A stretch of DNA of 64,000 nt from Bradyrhizobium sp. 139 (GCF_023074175.1 NZ_JADPKS010000128.1:1-64000), one strand, 5' to 3'. Shown: positions 37,895 through 48,296, counted from the first letter of the stretch. The notes: generated by a model from the sequence alone, not told the origin. A program made the numbers and translations.

Positions 37895-37916
37895 GTGTCG
37901 AACCATGGAGGCGCGC

Positions 37917-38666
37917 GTGACGGATAAGGTTGCGATCATCACCGGCGGCAGCCGCGGCATCGGGCGGGCGACCGCGATTGCGGCGGCCGCGCGCGGTTTC
38001 CGCGTCGTGGTCGGCTATGCCAGCAACAAAGCGGCCGCTGACGAGGTGGTTGCCCAGATCGCGGCCAGCAACGGCAAGGCCATTGCGGTGAAGTGCGATG
38101 TCGCCGAGGAAAGCGATATCCTCGAACTGTTCAAGGCCGCCGATCAGTTCGGCACACTCGGCGTGCTCGTCAACAATGGCGGTATCGTCGGGACGAGCGG
38201 CGTGCGTGTCGACGAGATGTCGGCCGAGCGCATCCAGCGCGTGATGGCGGTCAACGTCACCGGCTCCATCCTCTGCGCGCGCGAAGCTGTGAAGCGGATG
38301 TCTACGAAACATGGCGGAAACGGCGGCGTCATCGTCAATCTGTCATCGGTGGCTGCCAGGCTCGGTGCGCCGAACACCTATGTCGATTACGCGGCATCCA
38401 AGGGCGCGATCGATTCCTTCACTATCGGCCTCGGCTATGAGGTTGCAGGCGAGGGCATTCGCGTCGCGGGCATCCGCCCGGGACTGATCGACACTGAAAT
38501 CCACGCCGCCGGCGGCGAGCCCGACCGCGCCCATCGTCTGGCCCATATGGTGCCGATGAAGCGCGTCGGCACCGCGGAGGAAATCGCCAACGCCATCGTC
38601 TGGCTGATGTCGGACGAGGCTTCCTACGTCACCTCCGCCATTCTCGATGTGTCCGGCGGACGCTGA
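37917..38666 (+). CDS. SDR-family oxidoreductase
   Basis: 249 residues from the GTG at 37917, which has GGAGG five bases upstream; the ATG at 37905 sits inside that ribosome binding site. The classical SDR pattern is complete: NAD(P) loop TGGSRGIG (about 9-16), NNGG in VLVNNGGIVG, catalytic Ser in NLSSVAARLG, and YxxxK in YVDYAASKG. It resembles 3-oxoacyl-ACP reductase/glucose dehydrogenase-type SDRs but the substrate is not readable. It is placed between sucB and lpdA, about 70 and 35 bases away. Confidence 0.92.
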   Translation: MTDKVAIITGGSRGIGRATAIAAAARGFRVVVGYASNKAAADEVVAQIAASNGKAIAVKCDVAEESDILELFKAADQFGTLGVLVNNGGIVGTSGVRVDEMSAERIQRVMAVNVTGSILCAREAVKRMSTKHGGNGGVIVNLSSVAARLGAPNTYVDYAASKGAIDSFTIGLGYEVAGEGIRVAGIRPGLIDTEIHAAGGEPDRAHRLAHMVPMKRVGTAEEIANAIVWLMSDEASYVTSAILDVSGGR

Positions 38667-38703
38667 CACATCCATTCACGCTAAACTCACGGGACTTCCT
38701 CTC

Positions 38704-40104
38704 ATGGCTATCTACGATCTCGTCGTCATCGGCACCGGACCGGGCGGTTATGTCTGCGCGGTGCGCGCCGCGCAGCTCGGCATGAAAGTCGCCGTGGTCG
38801 AAAAGAACGCCACGCTCGGCGGCACCTGCCTCAATGTCGGCTGCATGCCCTCGAAGGCGCTGCTGCACGCCTCCGAAATGTTCGAGGAAGCCGCGCATTC
38901 CTTCGCCAAGATGGGCGTGTCGGTCTCGGCGCCGAAGCTCGAGCTTCCGGCGATGATGAACTTCAAGCAGCAGGGCATCGACGGCAACGTCAAGGGCGTC
39001 GAGTTCCTGATGAAGAAGAACAAGATCGACGTGCTCAAGGGCACCGGCAAGATTCTCGGCACCGGCAAGGTCGAAGTCTCCGCTGACGGCAAGTCGCAGC
39101 TGGTCGAGACCAAGAGCATCGTGATCGCCACCGGCTCCGACATAGCGCGGCTGAAGGGCATCGAGATCGACGAGAAGCGCATCGTCTCGTCGACCGGCGC
39201 GCTGTCGCTGGACAAGGTCCCCGGCAAGCTGCTGATCGTCGGCGCCGGCGTGATCGGCCTCGAGCTCGGCTCGGTCTGGCATCGTCTCGGCGCCGAAGTC
39301 GTCGTGGTCGAATTTTTGGACCGCATCCTGCCCGGCATGGACGGCGAGATCGCCAAGCAGTTCCAGCGCATCCTGGAGAAGCAGGGATTTGCGTTCAAGC
39401 TCGGCGCCAAGGTCACGGGCGTCGACACGGCCGGCAAGGCGCTGAAGGCGACGATCGAGCCCGCCGCGGGCGGCGCGGCTGAATCGCTCGAAGCCGACGT
39501 CGTTCTCGTCTGCATCGGCCGCGTGCCTTACACGGATGGCCTCGGTCTGAAGGAAGCCGGCGTTGCGCTCGACAATCGCGGCCGCGTGCAGATCGATCCC
39601 CATTTCGCCACCAGCCTGAAGGGCGTCTATGCCATCGGCGACGTCGTCGCGGGCCCGATGCTCGCGCACAAGGCCGAGGATGAAGGCGTTGCGGTTGCGG
39701 AGATCATCGCGGGGCAGGCCGGTCACGTGAATTACGATGTTATCCCGGGCGTCGTGTATACCACGCCCGAAGTGTCCTGCGTCGGCAAGACCGAGGAGGA
39801 ACTGAAGCAGGCCGGCGTGGCTTATACCGTCGGGAAGTTTCCCTTCACCGCCAACGGCCGTTCCAAAGTCAACCAGACCACCGATGGTTTTGTGAAGATT
39901 CTCGCAGATGCGAAGACCGATCGCGTGCTCGGTGTGCACATTGTTGGCCGCGAAGCCGGCGAAATGATCCACGAAGCCGCTGTCTTGATGGAGTTCGGCG
40001 GCAGTGCGGAGGATCTCGCGCGCACCTGTCACGCGCATCCGACTCGCTCGGAGGCGATCAAGGAGGCTGCGCTTGCAGTCGGCAAGCGAGCCATCCATAT
40101 GTAG
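38704..40104 (+). CDS. lpdA: Dihydrolipoyl dehydrogenase (E3)
   Basis: 466 residues from the ATG at 38704 (MAIYDLVVIGTGPGGYVCA). The flavoenzyme reoxidises the lipoyl groups of SucB with NAD. FAD loop GTGPGGY (10-16), redox disulfide in GGTCLNVGCMPSKAL (Cys42, Cys47), NAD loop GAGVIGLELGSVW and the catalytic His-Glu pair in CHAHPTRSEA at the C-terminus are all present. It closes the suc block, giving one E1, E2 and E3 in one array. Confidence 0.97.
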   Translation: MAIYDLVVIGTGPGGYVCAVRAAQLGMKVAVVEKNATLGGTCLNVGCMPSKALLHASEMFEEAAHSFAKMGVSVSAPKLELPAMMNFKQQGIDGNVKGVEFLMKKNKIDVLKGTGKILGTGKVEVSADGKSQLVETKSIVIATGSDIARLKGIEIDEKRIVSSTGALSLDKVPGKLLIVGAGVIGLELGSVWHRLGAEVVVVEFLDRILPGMDGEIAKQFQRILEKQGFAFKLGAKVTGVDTAGKALKATIEPAAGGAAESLEADVVLVCIGRVPYTDGLGLKEAGVALDNRGRVQIDPHFATSLKGVYAIGDVVAGPMLAHKAEDEGVAVAEIIAGQAGHVNYDVIPGVVYTTPEVSCVGKTEEELKQAGVAYTVGKFPFTANGRSKVNQTTDGFVKILADAKTDRVLGVHIVGREAGEMIHEAAVLMEFGGSAEDLARTCHAHPTRSEAIKEAALAVGKRAIHM

Positions 40105-40138
40105 GGCACGCCCCGAGCCGAATCGGGCGGGACAACAC

Positions 40139-40669
40139 ATGCTGCGCCGCCTTCTTCAACCGGTCTGGGTCCTGCTGGCGATCATCTTTCTGATCGAAGC
40201 CTGGCTGTGGGACCATCTTGAACCGATCGTCGCGCGGGTTGTCGCATTCATCCCGCTCGCCCGGTTCAAGCAAGGGCTGACCGATCGCGTCGATGCGCTG
40301 TCGCCGGCCATGACGCTGATCGTGTTCGCGGTCCCCATCATCCCGCTGTTTCCGCTCAAGCTGGTCGGCCTGTGGCTGCTCACGCACGAATACTGGACCA
40401 GCGCGGTCTTCACGATCCTGTTCGCAAAACTCCTCGGCGTCGGCGTCACCGCCTTCGTCTTCGACGTGACGCGCGACAAGCTCATGGAGATGACCTGGTT
40501 CGAGCGGCTCTACGATCTCGTGATGAAGCTGCGCGCCAAGGCCGCCGAGCTGGTCAACCCGATCAAGCGGCGGGTCCGGGAGCTGATTGCCGGCAACGGC
40601 GAAGGCTGGTCCTCCCGCACGCTCCGCCTGATCCAGCGCTTCCGCAAGAGCGTGCACGAAGCGCGCTGA
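40139..40669 (+). CDS. Small membrane protein of unknown function
   Basis: 176 residues from the ATG at 40139, 34 bases after lpdA; in-frame sequence upstream overlaps lpdA and is not used. One membrane segment near the N-terminus (LLQPVWVLLAIIFLIEAWLW) and one or two in the middle (MTLIVFAVPIIPLFPLKLVGLWLL, FTILFAKLLGVGVTAFVFDV in pieces) are followed by a basic, cytoplasmic-looking tail (LRAKAAELVNPIKRRVRELI). I do not recognise a named family. It is probably at the end of the suc/lpd transcript. Confidence 0.75.
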   Translation: MLRRLLQPVWVLLAIIFLIEAWLWDHLEPIVARVVAFIPLARFKQGLTDRVDALSPAMTLIVFAVPIIPLFPLKLVGLWLLTHEYWTSAVFTILFAKLLGVGVTAFVFDVTRDKLMEMTWFERLYDLVMKLRAKAAELVNPIKRRVRELIAGNGEGWSSRTLRLIQRFRKSVHEAR

Positions 40670-40691
40670 GCGTCGCAATTCGTCTATCACC

Positions 40692-40820
40692 GTCACCCTG
40701 AGGTGGCCGCTTCTTCAGCGGCCCTCGAAGGGCGACGGCCGCGCTGCATCCCGGCCGTTCATCCTTCGAGGCTCCGCCCGCGATGCGTTGCATCGCGGGC
40801 GGAGCACCTCAGGATGACGG
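40692..40820. repeat. Interspersed palindromic repeat, family D relative
   Basis: The ends GTCACCCTGAGGTG and CACCTCAGGATGACGG are inverted copies. Inner parts include CCTCGAAGGGCGACGGCC and TTCATCCTTCGAGGCTCCGC, and a hairpin CCGCCCGCGATGC-GTT-GCATCGCGGGCGG. Confidence 0.8.
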
Positions 40821-40850
40821 ACTAACACCGCCGCCGTTTGCATCAGCCCC

Positions 40851-41441
40851 TCAATGCAGATGCAGCAGATGCGGCCACCACAGACCGAGCCCGGTCATCG
40901 CAAGGCCGGCGAGCGTCAGGATTCCGGCGACATAAGCGAGCGCGATCATGCCGGTGATGATGGTGGCCGATGCCAGTACGATGCCGATCTGGAAGGCGGC
41001 GGACGCCAGTTCGAAATGATGGTATTTCGCGGTCGCCTCGTCGCGCGCGTGCTCGGCGTGCTTGGCCTTCTCGGCGAGCTGCTCGGTGCCTTCGCCGGTT
41101 TCGGGCTCCGAGCGGTAGCGCGCGGCAGTCTTCTGCCAGTCCTCGATCTGTTTCTGCGCCGCGGCCTTGATGGCATCCTGGGTTGCGGAGCCGAGCGTCA
41201 GCTTGCCCTGCTCGGCCGCGGTCTGCACCACCGTGCGGCGGATGCTCTTGGCCTGGAAGAAGGCCCAGAGGTTGGAGGCCTCGACATTCTTGCTGATCGA
41301 TTCGGTCTGGGCACCCTTGCCGAGCGTCTCCGAGACCGCCAGGAACAGCGCCAGAACCGCGATCAGGAGCGCGATGTTCTTGTTCGAGCCGGATGCGTGC
41401 TCGGCATGTTCGGCGTGCTCCATGCTTTCATGTGCGCTCAT
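40851..41441 (-). CDS. DUF4337 membrane protein
   Basis: 196 residues from the ATG at 41441. A His/Glu/Ala-rich start (MEHAEHAEHASG) precedes a membrane helix (NIALLIAVLALFLAVSETL). A soluble helical part (about 45-140) with WAFFQAKSIRRTVVQTA follows, then two C-terminal membrane helices (IGIVLASATIITGMIALAYV, ILTLAGLAMTGLGLW). The SETLGKGAQTESISKNVEASNLWAFFQAKSIR region, read in pieces, is the DUF4337 hallmark. The function is unknown. Confidence 0.85.
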   Translation of the reverse strand: MSAHESMEHAEHAEHASGSNKNIALLIAVLALFLAVSETLGKGAQTESISKNVEASNLWAFFQAKSIRRTVVQTAAEQGKLTLGSATQDAIKAAAQKQIEDWQKTAARYRSEPETGEGTEQLAEKAKHAEHARDEATAKYHHFELASAAFQIGIVLASATIITGMIALAYVAGILTLAGLAMTGLGLWWPHLLHLH

Positions 41442-41541
41442 ATGTCCCTCCTGCATCGGTTCCCCACGATTGACCGAACCGCGGGCGCCGCGCAAGAGGC
41501 AAGCAGGTTATGACGTCAGTGTGTGAGCGCCGCGGATGGTG

Positions 41542-42507
41542 TCAGCGCCGCGGATGCGCGCTCGCATAGACTTCCAGCAGCCGCTCCGAATCGATGCCGG
41601 TGTAGATCTGCGTGGTCGAGAGCGAGGAATGGCCGAGCAATTCCTGGATCGCGCGCAGATCGCCGCCGCGCGACAGCAGATGCGTGGCGAAGGAGTGTCG
41701 GAGTGCGTGCGGCGTGGCGCTGTCGGGCAGGCCGAGCGCGCCGCGCAGCCGCTCCATCGCGAGCTGGATGATGCGCGGCCTTAGGGGACCGCCGCGCGCG
41801 CCGAGGAAGATCGGACCTTCGGCCGGCAGCGGATACGGGCACATCGAAACGTATTCCTGAACGAGTGCGAGCACGTTCTGGAGCACGGGCACCATGCGGG
41901 TCTTGTTGCCTTTGCCGGTGACGATCAGCACGTCCCCCTCGCCGGGACGGGGCACCTCGCGGCGCTTCAGGCCGAGCGCTTCGGAGATGCGCAAGCCCGA
42001 TCCATACAGCAGCGCCATCACCGCGGCATCGCGCGCAAGAATCCAAGTCTCGCGGTCCTCGCCGGCGCGCTCGCCGGCATCCGCAAGACGCTTTGCCGAG
42101 GCCATCGGCAGCGGTTTTGGCAAGCTCTTGGCCACCTTCGGCGCACGGATCGCGGAGAGCGCGCCGACCTTGCCCCTGCCTTCGCGCTCGATGAAGCGGC
42201 CGAACGAGCGCAGGCCCGCGAGCGCGCGCATCAGCGAGCGGCCGGCAATGTCGTCGGCGCGGCGCATTGCCATGAAGGCGCGGATGTCGGTGGCTTCCAG
42301 CGCGGCAAAGCGCTTGAGCGTCACGCGCTCGCCCCAATGGGCGCACAGGAAGTCCAGGCACTGCCGCAAGTCGCGGCTATAGGCTTCCAGCGTCTTCGGC
42401 GACAGCCGCCGTTCGGCGCCGAGATGCGACAGCCAGCGCGCCATCTCCTGCGCGATCGAGGGATCGGCGCTGGCGAGCTCGATTGGTGGGGCGGCCGCTT
42501 TGCTCAT
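41542..42507 (-). CDS. xerC: Tyrosine recombinase XerC
   Basis: 321 residues from the ATG at 42507; a GTG at 42531 would add eight residues. XerC/XerD resolve chromosome dimers at dif sites. The N-terminal SAM-like domain spans about 20-110. Catalytic residues lie in YGSGLRISEALGLKR (Arg), TGKGNKTRMVPV (Lys), HALRHSFATHLLSRGG (His, Arg), LLGHSSLSTTQIYTGI (His and the nucleophile Tyr near 300). XerC rather than XerD is chosen from the divergent position next to priA and overall wording; this is the less certain part. Confidence 0.9.
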   Translation of the reverse strand: MSKAAAPPIELASADPSIAQEMARWLSHLGAERRLSPKTLEAYSRDLRQCLDFLCAHWGERVTLKRFAALEATDIRAFMAMRRADDIAGRSLMRALAGLRSFGRFIEREGRGKVGALSAIRAPKVAKSLPKPLPMASAKRLADAGERAGEDRETWILARDAAVMALLYGSGLRISEALGLKRREVPRPGEGDVLIVTGKGNKTRMVPVLQNVLALVQEYVSMCPYPLPAEGPIFLGARGGPLRPRIIQLAMERLRGALGLPDSATPHALRHSFATHLLSRGGDLRAIQELLGHSSLSTTQIYTGIDSERLLEVYASAHPRR

Positions 42508-42618
42508 GCGCTCTGGACGTGGTGATTTCACCCAGTATATCGCATCACACTCGTTTATCGTTCGCTAAGGCGGCCTCAGAGCGCTAGCCTTGAGGCCCCG
42601 GGTTCCGATTCTCCCTCC

Positions 42619-44829
42619 ATGGATCATTCGTCGCGCAGCACGACCGCCTCCGCCAACGCGACCCGCATGGTCGACGTGCTGGTGCCGGTCGCGCTCGACC
42701 AGACTTATTCCTACAAGGTGCCGCGCGGCATGGAGCTGAAGGCCGGCGATCTCGTCGGTGTGCCGCTCGGCCCGCGCGAGGTGCTGGCGGTGGTCTGGGC
42801 GGAAAATGCCAATCCCGACCCGCGCCTGCATAACCGCCTCAAGGAGGTCAGCGAAAAGCTCGACATCTCGCCGCTGAAGCCCGAGCTGCGCTCTGTCGTG
42901 GACTGGGTTGCCAATTACACGCTGAGCCCGCGCGGTATGGTGCTGCGCATGTGCCTGCGCATGGGCGAGAACCTCGGCCCCGAGCGGGTCCGCGCTGGCG
43001 TGCGCCTGGTCGGCGATCCCCCGCGGCGGCTGACGCCGGCGCGGCAGCGTGTGATCGAGGTGCTGTCGGACCGGCTGCTGCACGGCAAGTCTGACGCGGC
43101 GAAGCAAGCAGGGGTTTCGGCCGGCGTGATTGACGGGCTCGTCGACGAGGGCACGCTCACGGTCGAGCCGATGCCGCCGCCTCCGCCGCCGCCGGCGCCC
43201 GATCCCGATTTTGGCCGGCCGGATTTCACGCAGCTCCAGCGCGCTGCCGTCGATACGATGCGCGCGCTCGCCGCCAACGGCACGTTCCACGTCGCGCTGC
43301 TCGACGGCGTCACCGGCTCGGGCAAGACCGAGGTTTACTTCGAAGCGGTGGCCGAGGCGATCCGCCGCGGCAAGCAGTCGCTGATCCTGATGCCGGAGAT
43401 CGCGCTGACCGGCCAGTTCCTCGACCGCTTCGCACAGCGCTTTGGCGTGCGGCCGCTGGAATGGCATTCCGAGCTGACGCCGCGCACGCGGGCGCGCAAC
43501 TGGGCTGCGATCTCCGAAGGCAGTGCGCCGGTCGTGGTCGGCGCGCGCTCGGCGCTGTTTCTGCCTTACGCCAATCTCGGGCTGATCGTCGTCGATGAAG
43601 AGCACGACCAGGCCTACAAGCAGGATGAGGGCGTGCATTATCACGCCCGTGACATGGCGGTGGTGCGCGCGCATATCGCAAAAATTCCGGTCGTGCTGGC
43701 CTCCGCCACGCCGTCGGTCGAGTCCGAGGTCAATGCGCGCAAGAACCGCTATCAGCGTATCGCGCTGCCCTCGCGCTTCGGCGGCCAGCACATGCCGCAT
43801 ATCGAGGCGATCGATCTGCGCCGCGAACAGCCGGCGCGCGGCCGCTTCATCTCGCCGCGGCTTGCCGGCGAGATCAGGATCGCGATCGAGCGGCGCGAGC
43901 AGGCGTTGCTGTTCCTCAATCGCCGCGGCTATGCGCCGCTGACGCTATGTCGCGCCTGCGGCCATCGCTTCGCCTGCACCATCTGCGATGCCTGGCTGGT
44001 CGATCATCGCTTCCGCCAGCGGCTGGTCTGCCACCATTGCGGCTTCTCGATGCCGCGCCCGCAGACCTGCCCGCATTGTGCGGCGGAGGAATCGCTGGTT
44101 GCGGTGGGGCCGGGCGTCGAGCGCTTGCAGGAGGAGGCGGCCGCGCTGTTCCCGGAGGCGCGCACCATGGTGCTGTCGAGCGATCTCATCACCTCGATCG
44201 AGACGATGCGCTCCGAGCTCACCGAGATCGCGGAGGGCCGCGTCGATGTCATCATCGGCACGCAGCTCGTCGCCAAGGGGCACAATTTTCCGCGGCTCAA
44301 TCTCGTCGGCGTCATCGATGCGGATCTGGGCCTTGCCAATGGCGATCCGCGCGCGTCGGAACGCACCTGGCAATTGCTCAACCAGGTGATCGGCCGCGCC
44401 GGGCGCGAGCAGGGCCGCGGCGTCGGCTATCTCCAGACCCACCAGCCCGACCATCCCGTGATGAAGGCGCTGATCGCCTGCGACCGCGAAGCCTTCTACG
44501 ACAGCGAGATCGACTTGCGCGAGCGCACGCTCTACCCGCCGTTCGGACGGCTCGCGAGCCTGATCATTTCGGCAGGCGATCGTCCGAGCGCCGAAGGCTT
44601 TGGCCGCCGCCTCGTTGCGCTCGCACCGCGCGACGAGCGCGTCGTGGTGCTGGGACCGGCGGAGGCCCCGCTCGCCGTGATCAAGGGCCGCTACCGCTTT
44701 CGCATCCTGGTGAAATCCGCGCGCGGTTTCGATCTGTCGGACTATTTGCGCAACTGGCTCGCGGTCTGCCCGAAGCCGAAGGGCAATCAAAAGCTCGAAG
44801 TCGACGTCGACCCGCAGAGCTTTTTGTAG
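42619..44829 (+). CDS. priA: Primosomal replication factor Y (PriA helicase)
   Basis: 736 residues. PriA restarts stalled forks by binding D-loops and loading the primosome. An N-terminal 3'-DNA-binding domain (about 16-110, VDVLVPVALDQTYSYKVP) is followed by a helicase core: Walker A GVTGSGKTEVYFEA (about 230-243), DEEH box VVDEEHDQAYKQDEG, and motif LVAKGHNFPRL. Two zinc sites are seen as CRACGHRFACTIC and CHHCGFSMPRPQTCPHC (about 440-485). The C-terminal domain is complete. A DEEH box and zinc sites together make this a secure call. Confidence 0.96.
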   Translation: MDHSSRSTTASANATRMVDVLVPVALDQTYSYKVPRGMELKAGDLVGVPLGPREVLAVVWAENANPDPRLHNRLKEVSEKLDISPLKPELRSVVDWVANYTLSPRGMVLRMCLRMGENLGPERVRAGVRLVGDPPRRLTPARQRVIEVLSDRLLHGKSDAAKQAGVSAGVIDGLVDEGTLTVEPMPPPPPPPAPDPDFGRPDFTQLQRAAVDTMRALAANGTFHVALLDGVTGSGKTEVYFEAVAEAIRRGKQSLILMPEIALTGQFLDRFAQRFGVRPLEWHSELTPRTRARNWAAISEGSAPVVVGARSALFLPYANLGLIVVDEEHDQAYKQDEGVHYHARDMAVVRAHIAKIPVVLASATPSVESEVNARKNRYQRIALPSRFGGQHMPHIEAIDLRREQPARGRFISPRLAGEIRIAIERREQALLFLNRRGYAPLTLCRACGHRFACTICDAWLVDHRFRQRLVCHHCGFSMPRPQTCPHCAAEESLVAVGPGVERLQEEAAALFPEARTMVLSSDLITSIETMRSELTEIAEGRVDVIIGTQLVAKGHNFPRLNLVGVIDADLGLANGDPRASERTWQLLNQVIGRAGREQGRGVGYLQTHQPDHPVMKALIACDREAFYDSEIDLRERTLYPPFGRLASLIISAGDRPSAEGFGRRLVALAPRDERVVVLGPAEAPLAVIKGRYRFRILVKSARGFDLSDYLRNWLAVCPKPKGNQKLEVDVDPQSFL

Positions 44830-44837
44830 GCCCCGCT

Positions 44838-44980
44838 GTGCCCCGGCTCTGCATCGCAGCGCCCTTCAGCGCTGCGATGCAGAGCCGGGGCCCATCTCAG
44901 CCACGCTGTACCGTGTTGCCCTGGGTCCCGGCTCTGCGCAGCAACGCTGAGCGGCGTTGCAGCGCGTCCGGGACACGAGA
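44838..44980. repeat. Interspersed palindromic repeat, family C
   Basis: It starts GTGCCCCGGCTCTGCATCGC, includes the perfect inner hairpin CTCTGCATCGCAGCG / CGCTGCGATGCAGAG and ends GCGTCCGGGACACGAGA. It separates the convergent priA and rlpA. Confidence 0.85.
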
Positions 44981-44996
44981 CGGGATGGCAGGCAAC

Positions 44997-45027
44997 AAAA
45001 AGCCCGCCGTCCCCCAAGACGGCGGGC
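44997..45027 (-). terminator. Intrinsic terminator of rlpA
   Basis: On the minus strand a 9-bp perfect stem (GCCCGCCGT against ACGGCGGGC, 8-base loop) is followed by five T residues, about 20 bases after the rlpA stop. Confidence 0.85.
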
Positions 45028-45049
45028 TTATTTCGGCGCGTCTCGCGCC

Positions 45050-45559
45050 TTAGGAGACGACCTCGGCGGTGACGCGGCCGACGCCGGCGCCGGTGAGGCC
45101 GATGGCGCGGGCAGCGCCCGTGGAGAGGTCGAGGACACGGCCGCGAATGAACGGGCCACGGTCATTGATGGTAACGACGACGCTCGAGCCGCCATGGGTG
45201 ACGCGCAGCTTGGTGCCGAACGGCAGCGAACGATGCGCGGCGGTCATGGCGTTCTGGTTGAAGCGCTGGCCCGAGGCGGTCTTGCTGCCGGACTCGTTGC
45301 CGTAAAAGGAGGCCATGCCGGAGAAGCTGCGGCCGGTGCCCGACGACGGCGTCATCGACGCATTGGCGTTGCGCCAATCGGAGGTGGTGTTGGCGTCGTT
45401 CTGGGCGTGGTGGCGGTGGTGATGGTGAGAGTACCGGGGGTGATGCCGGGATTTGGCGGAAGCTTCGGTGGCAGTTCCACCAATGAGGAGAGTTGCGGCA
45501 ACGAAAGCGATCGTCGTACGCGGCCGGGTCACAAAGCCCAGCGTCTTCAAAGATAGCAT
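45050..45559 (-). CDS. RlpA-family septal lytic transglycosylase
   Basis: 169 residues. A signal peptide or anchor (about 15-37, TIAFVAATLLIGGTATEASA) is followed by a His-rich stretch (HHPRYSHHHHRHH) and a double-psi beta-barrel domain (about 80-167): GMASFYGNESGSKTASGQRF, MTAAHRSLPFGTKLRVT, VVVTINDRGPFIRGRVLDLS. This is the RlpA core, a lytic transglycosylase acting on denuded glycan at division sites. The SPOR domain of full-length RlpA is absent. No lipobox cysteine is seen. Upstream lie an 18-bp palindrome and a CtrA-type box. Confidence 0.9.
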   Translation of the reverse strand: MLSLKTLGFVTRPRTTIAFVAATLLIGGTATEASAKSRHHPRYSHHHHRHHAQNDANTTSDWRNANASMTPSSGTGRSFSGMASFYGNESGSKTASGQRFNQNAMTAAHRSLPFGTKLRVTHGGSSVVVTINDRGPFIRGRVLDLSTGAARAIGLTGAGVGRVTAEVVS

Positions 45560-45580
45560 TTAGTGGTCCCTAAGCTAGTA

Positions 45581-45598
45581 TTGCCACATATGTGGCAA
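45581..45598. promoter_or_regulatory. Perfect 18-bp palindrome upstream of rlpA
   Basis: TTGCCACATATGTGGCAA reads the same on both strands with no mismatch, 22 bases upstream of the rlpA ATG. The size and symmetry fit a dimeric-repressor operator. I do not recognise the regulator. Confidence 0.6.
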
Positions 45599-45741
45599 GT
45601 GGAGCCCTCATCAGTTTGTGAGCTGGATGCCGTTTCGATTCCTAATGAGGCGTGAATTGGGCAGTAAATCCGTTCAGTGTCGTCATGAGATATCTTGTTA
45701 CCGGCGACAGATATTCAGCGGATGTTCCGTAATCTTCGATT

Positions 45742-45757
45742 TTAACGATTGGTTAAC
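45742..45757. promoter_or_regulatory. CtrA-type binding box
   Basis: TTAACGATTGGTTAAC matches the full CtrA consensus TTAA-N7-TTAAC without mismatch. It lies about 180 bases upstream of rlpA and 440 upstream of atpH, so rlpA, an envelope/division gene, is the likelier target. Binding is inference. Confidence 0.6.
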
Positions 45758-46196
45758 TTAGGCATTACTCGCATCTACTGTAGATCAAAGTTGTTGTTCC
45801 AGATATTTAGGATTGGGTAAGTATTCGGCGGGTGGAGCTGACGAGGTGGGATTCACGCCTCAGCGATCTGTGTTCATGGCCGCTATGCGCTGAGAGAGGG
45901 AACAAACGGCGCCCGGCCGCTGCAAGGCTTGCGGCAATTCCGTGACGTGGCAGGCCGTTATCGCGGCGCCGTCGACTGCGACGAACTGGCGAACGGGACC
46001 TCGCGCCTTTAATTTGGCGTCATGTTGCACGTGCGCGCCTGCTATGTTAGCAAAGCCGCGATTTTAACGGACCCGGCACCTCCCGTGTCGGCCGAAAATC
46101 GAAGTCCCGCTTGAATTCCAAGGGCTTGGATCGCTAGGCGCCGCTTCGTGGCGACGGTTTTTCCCTTGCGGATTTGACAGCAAAAAGAGCGCGTCT

Positions 46197-46756
46197 GTGG
46201 CTGCAGAAGATACGTCCGTTTCAGGTGTGTCCGGCCGTTATGCAACGGCCTTGTTTGAACTGGCTCGCGATCAGAAAGTGGTCGACGAGGTCAAGGCCGA
46301 TCTCGACCGGTTCGAGGGCCTGCTGAACGAAAGCGCCGATCTGAAGCGTCTCGTCCGCAGCCCGGTGTTCGCGGCCGATACCCAGTCCAGGGCCCTCTCG
46401 GCCGTGCTGGACAAGGCCGGCATCGCCGGCATCTCCGCCAATTTCCTGAAGGTCCTGACCGCCAACCGCCGCTTGTTCGCGGTGGCTGACGTCATTCGCG
46501 CCTACCGTGCCCTCGTCGCCAGGTTCAAGGGCGAGGCAACGGCCGACGTCACCGTCGCGGAGGCGCTCTCGGACAAGAATCTCGACGCCCTCAAGGTTGC
46601 CCTGAAGTCGGTGACCGGCAAGGACGTCGCGCTCAACGTGAAAGTCGACCCCTCGATCATCGGTGGCCTCGTGGTCAAGCTTGGCAGCCGCATGATCGAT
46701 AGTTCGCTTCGCACCAAACTCAATTCGATCAAGCACGCGATGAAAGAGGCAGGCTG

Positions 46757-46757
<1 letters not shown>
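46197..46757 (+). CDS. atpH: ATP synthase F1 subunit delta
   Basis: 186 residues from a GTG with AAAAAGAG seven bases upstream. The delta subunit links the F1 alpha-beta crown to the b stalk. N-terminal wording VSGRYATALFELARDQ and the C-terminal GGLVVKLGSRMIDSSLRTKLNSI (in two pieces) are standard signatures. It opens the F1 operon atpHAGDC; the F0 genes are elsewhere, as usual in alphaproteobacteria. Its stop overlaps the atpA start (TGATG). Confidence 0.96.
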
Positions 46758-48286
<1,529 letters not shown>

Positions 48287-48296
48287 GAACGCTGTC

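Larger units (their letters stand above)
45560..46196. other. Divergent regulatory region rlpA / atpHAGDC
   Basis: 637 bases without a convincing gene. It is AT-richer than its surroundings between 45570 and 45840. It holds a perfect 18-bp palindrome near rlpA (45581-45598), a CtrA-consensus box (45742-45757) and GATTC (GANTC methylation-type) sites. The part close to atpH (about 45840-46190) is GC-rich and probably contains the leader of the ATP synthase operon. Confidence 0.6.

Noticed and set aside
36443..37960. Long minus-strand frame opposite sucB
   Set aside because: Shadow of sucB; the Gly/Arg-rich stretch is the reverse of the Ala/Pro linker.
45110..45480. Metal-binding role from the His-rich stretch in the RlpA-type protein
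   Set aside because: Short His-rich linkers are common in exported rhizobial proteins and no metal-site fold is seen.
46174..46179. TTGACA as -35 box for the atp operon
   Set aside because: It is only 18 bases from the atpH start, so the matching -10 would fall inside the gene.
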